Source: Eubacteriales Family XIII. Incertae Sedis bacterium
GTDB lineage: Bacteria > Bacillota_A > Clostridia > Peptostreptococcales > Anaerovoracaceae
Assembly: GCA_031278145.1 (NCBI GenBank)
Contig: JAITLA010000175.1
Location: 1-6,920 of the forward strand
Reading direction: 5' to 3'
DNA: 6,920 nucleotides
The notes under the pieces are model-generated. The model saw only the letters and a program-made list of their open reading frames with translations, ran no database searches and had not been told where the DNA came from. The translations under genes were made by a program, and so were the position numbers. Shown in pieces: positions 6,612-6,920 of this stretch; position 1 is the stretch's first letter; the number at the start of each line of letters is the position of its first letter.

Positions 6612-6824
6612 GCCGAGGAAAGAAGCGAGGCGCCCGCCCCCCGGGAATGGAAATGCGCGCGCTGCAAGCTTGCGCTGAAGCCGAAAAAAACGGTGTTCAA
6701 ATACCTCGAGCGCTCGTTCACGCACGAGGTGCCGTGCTGCCCGTCCTGCGGCAGCGTCTTCATACCGCCGGAACTGGCGGAGGGCCGAATGGCGGAGGTG
6801 GAACGCATGCTGGAGGACAAATAA
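6609..6824 (+). CDS. Small two-CxxC protein, DVU_1557-like redox or zinc-ribbon protein
   Basis: This protein has 71 residues from the GTG start. It holds two knuckles, Cys16-x2-Cys19 in WKCARCK and Cys44-x2-Cys47 in CCPSCGSVF, with an additional Cys43. This is the pattern of a zinc ribbon or rubredoxin-like metal site. The stretch between the knuckles (VFKYLERSF) and the C-terminal EVERMLEDK helix match my memory of small proteins named DVU_1557 family redox proteins, found just downstream of Mop aldehyde oxidoreductase and its flavin/Fe-S partner. It has no signal peptide or membrane segment. It sits one base after the preceding gene and is probably made with it in stoichiometric amounts. 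It could be a small electron carrier, an assembly factor for the molybdoenzyme, or a structural zinc protein; the sequence does not decide. Confidence 0.75.
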   Translation: MAEERSEAPAPREWKCARCKLALKPKKTVFKYLERSFTHEVPCCPSCGSVFIPPELAEGRMAEVERMLEDK

Positions 6825-6852
6825 CCACCCCGCAGACGAGGTCACTGACAAA

Positions 6853-6881
6853 GTACACACGGGGACGGTTCTTTTGTGTAT
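6853..6881. repeat. REP-like palindromic element with GGGGACGGTTCT core
   Basis: TACACA (6854-6859) and TGTGTA (6875-6880) are inverted arms around a core that reads CGGGGACGGTTCTTT. The string GGGGACGGTTCTTTTGTGT is one I recall as a recurring intergenic repeat in many unrelated bacterial genomes, near REP-associated tyrosine transposases of the IS200 type. The link is from memory. No transposase gene is visible, but the window ends only 39 bases later. It lies 29 bases after the stop of the small CxxC gene. Confidence 0.5.
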
Positions 6882-6892
6882 TGGGCAGGTTT

Positions 6893-6909
6893 GGCACTGT
6901 GGCCCGTGC
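6893..6909. repeat. Short inverted repeat near the right edge
   Basis: GGCAC (6893-6897) and GTGCC (6905-6909) form a 5-base stem with a 7-base loop, just after the REP-like element. It may belong to the same mobile or repeat unit, or be chance. No T run follows, so it is not supported as a terminator. Confidence 0.2.
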
Positions 6910-6920
6910 CGGTAAATCGC

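Noticed and set aside
1..6920. CRISPR array, tRNA, rRNA or a full insertion sequence
   Set aside because: No regularly spaced repeats, no cloverleaf or rRNA segments and no transposase frame were seen. The only repeat-like mobile trace is the short palindrome near the right edge.

Overview
The window is high in GC and carries four complete genes on the + strand, all with clear Shine-Dalgarno sites and no frameshift. A dense set of oxygen-sensitive Fe-S, molybdenum and flavin cofactors points to an obligate anaerobe. The gene order from the second gene on (Mop-type aldehyde oxidoreductase, then a large flavin/Fe-S/CCG-domain protein, then a small CxxC protein) matches, as I recall it, the Desulfovibrio DVU1559-DVU1558-DVU1557 cluster. 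Such clusters also occur in anaerobic Firmicutes and related groups. The genus cannot be fixed from this sequence; a GC-rich clostridial, synergistotal or desulfovibrio-like anaerobe would all fit.

Layout: 1-230 is a leader region. It has a good sigma-70-like promoter at its left edge, GC-rich potential RNA structure, and a perfect 8-bp inverted repeat at 139-160 that looks like an operator. 231-1328 encodes a zinc-dependent, probably NAD-linked alcohol dehydrogenase. 1427-4258 encodes a molybdopterin aldehyde oxidoreductase with two [2Fe-2S] clusters. 4259-4375 is a spacer with a strong hairpin and no clear terminator. 4376-6607 encodes a single-chain flavoprotein with several Fe-S sites and two CCG domains, resembling a fusion of heterodisulfide-reductase-type modules behind a GltD-like N-terminus. 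6609-6824 encodes a 71-residue two-CxxC protein that starts at GTG one base after the preceding stop codon. 6825-6920 is non-coding and holds a REP-like palindrome with the core GGGGACGGTTCT.

Working model (inference): the alcohol dehydrogenase interconverts an alcohol and its aldehyde with NAD(H). The molybdoenzyme oxidises the aldehyde to the acid, or works in reverse, and passes electrons through its [2Fe-2S] clusters. The large flavin/Fe-S/CCG protein, perhaps with the small CxxC protein, is the likely electron partner. The most interesting point is this partner: its FAD domain seems to lack the NAD(P)H-binding Rossmann domain of GltD-type enzymes, while it carries two complete HdrB-type cysteine sets. 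Its true donor and acceptor are therefore open.
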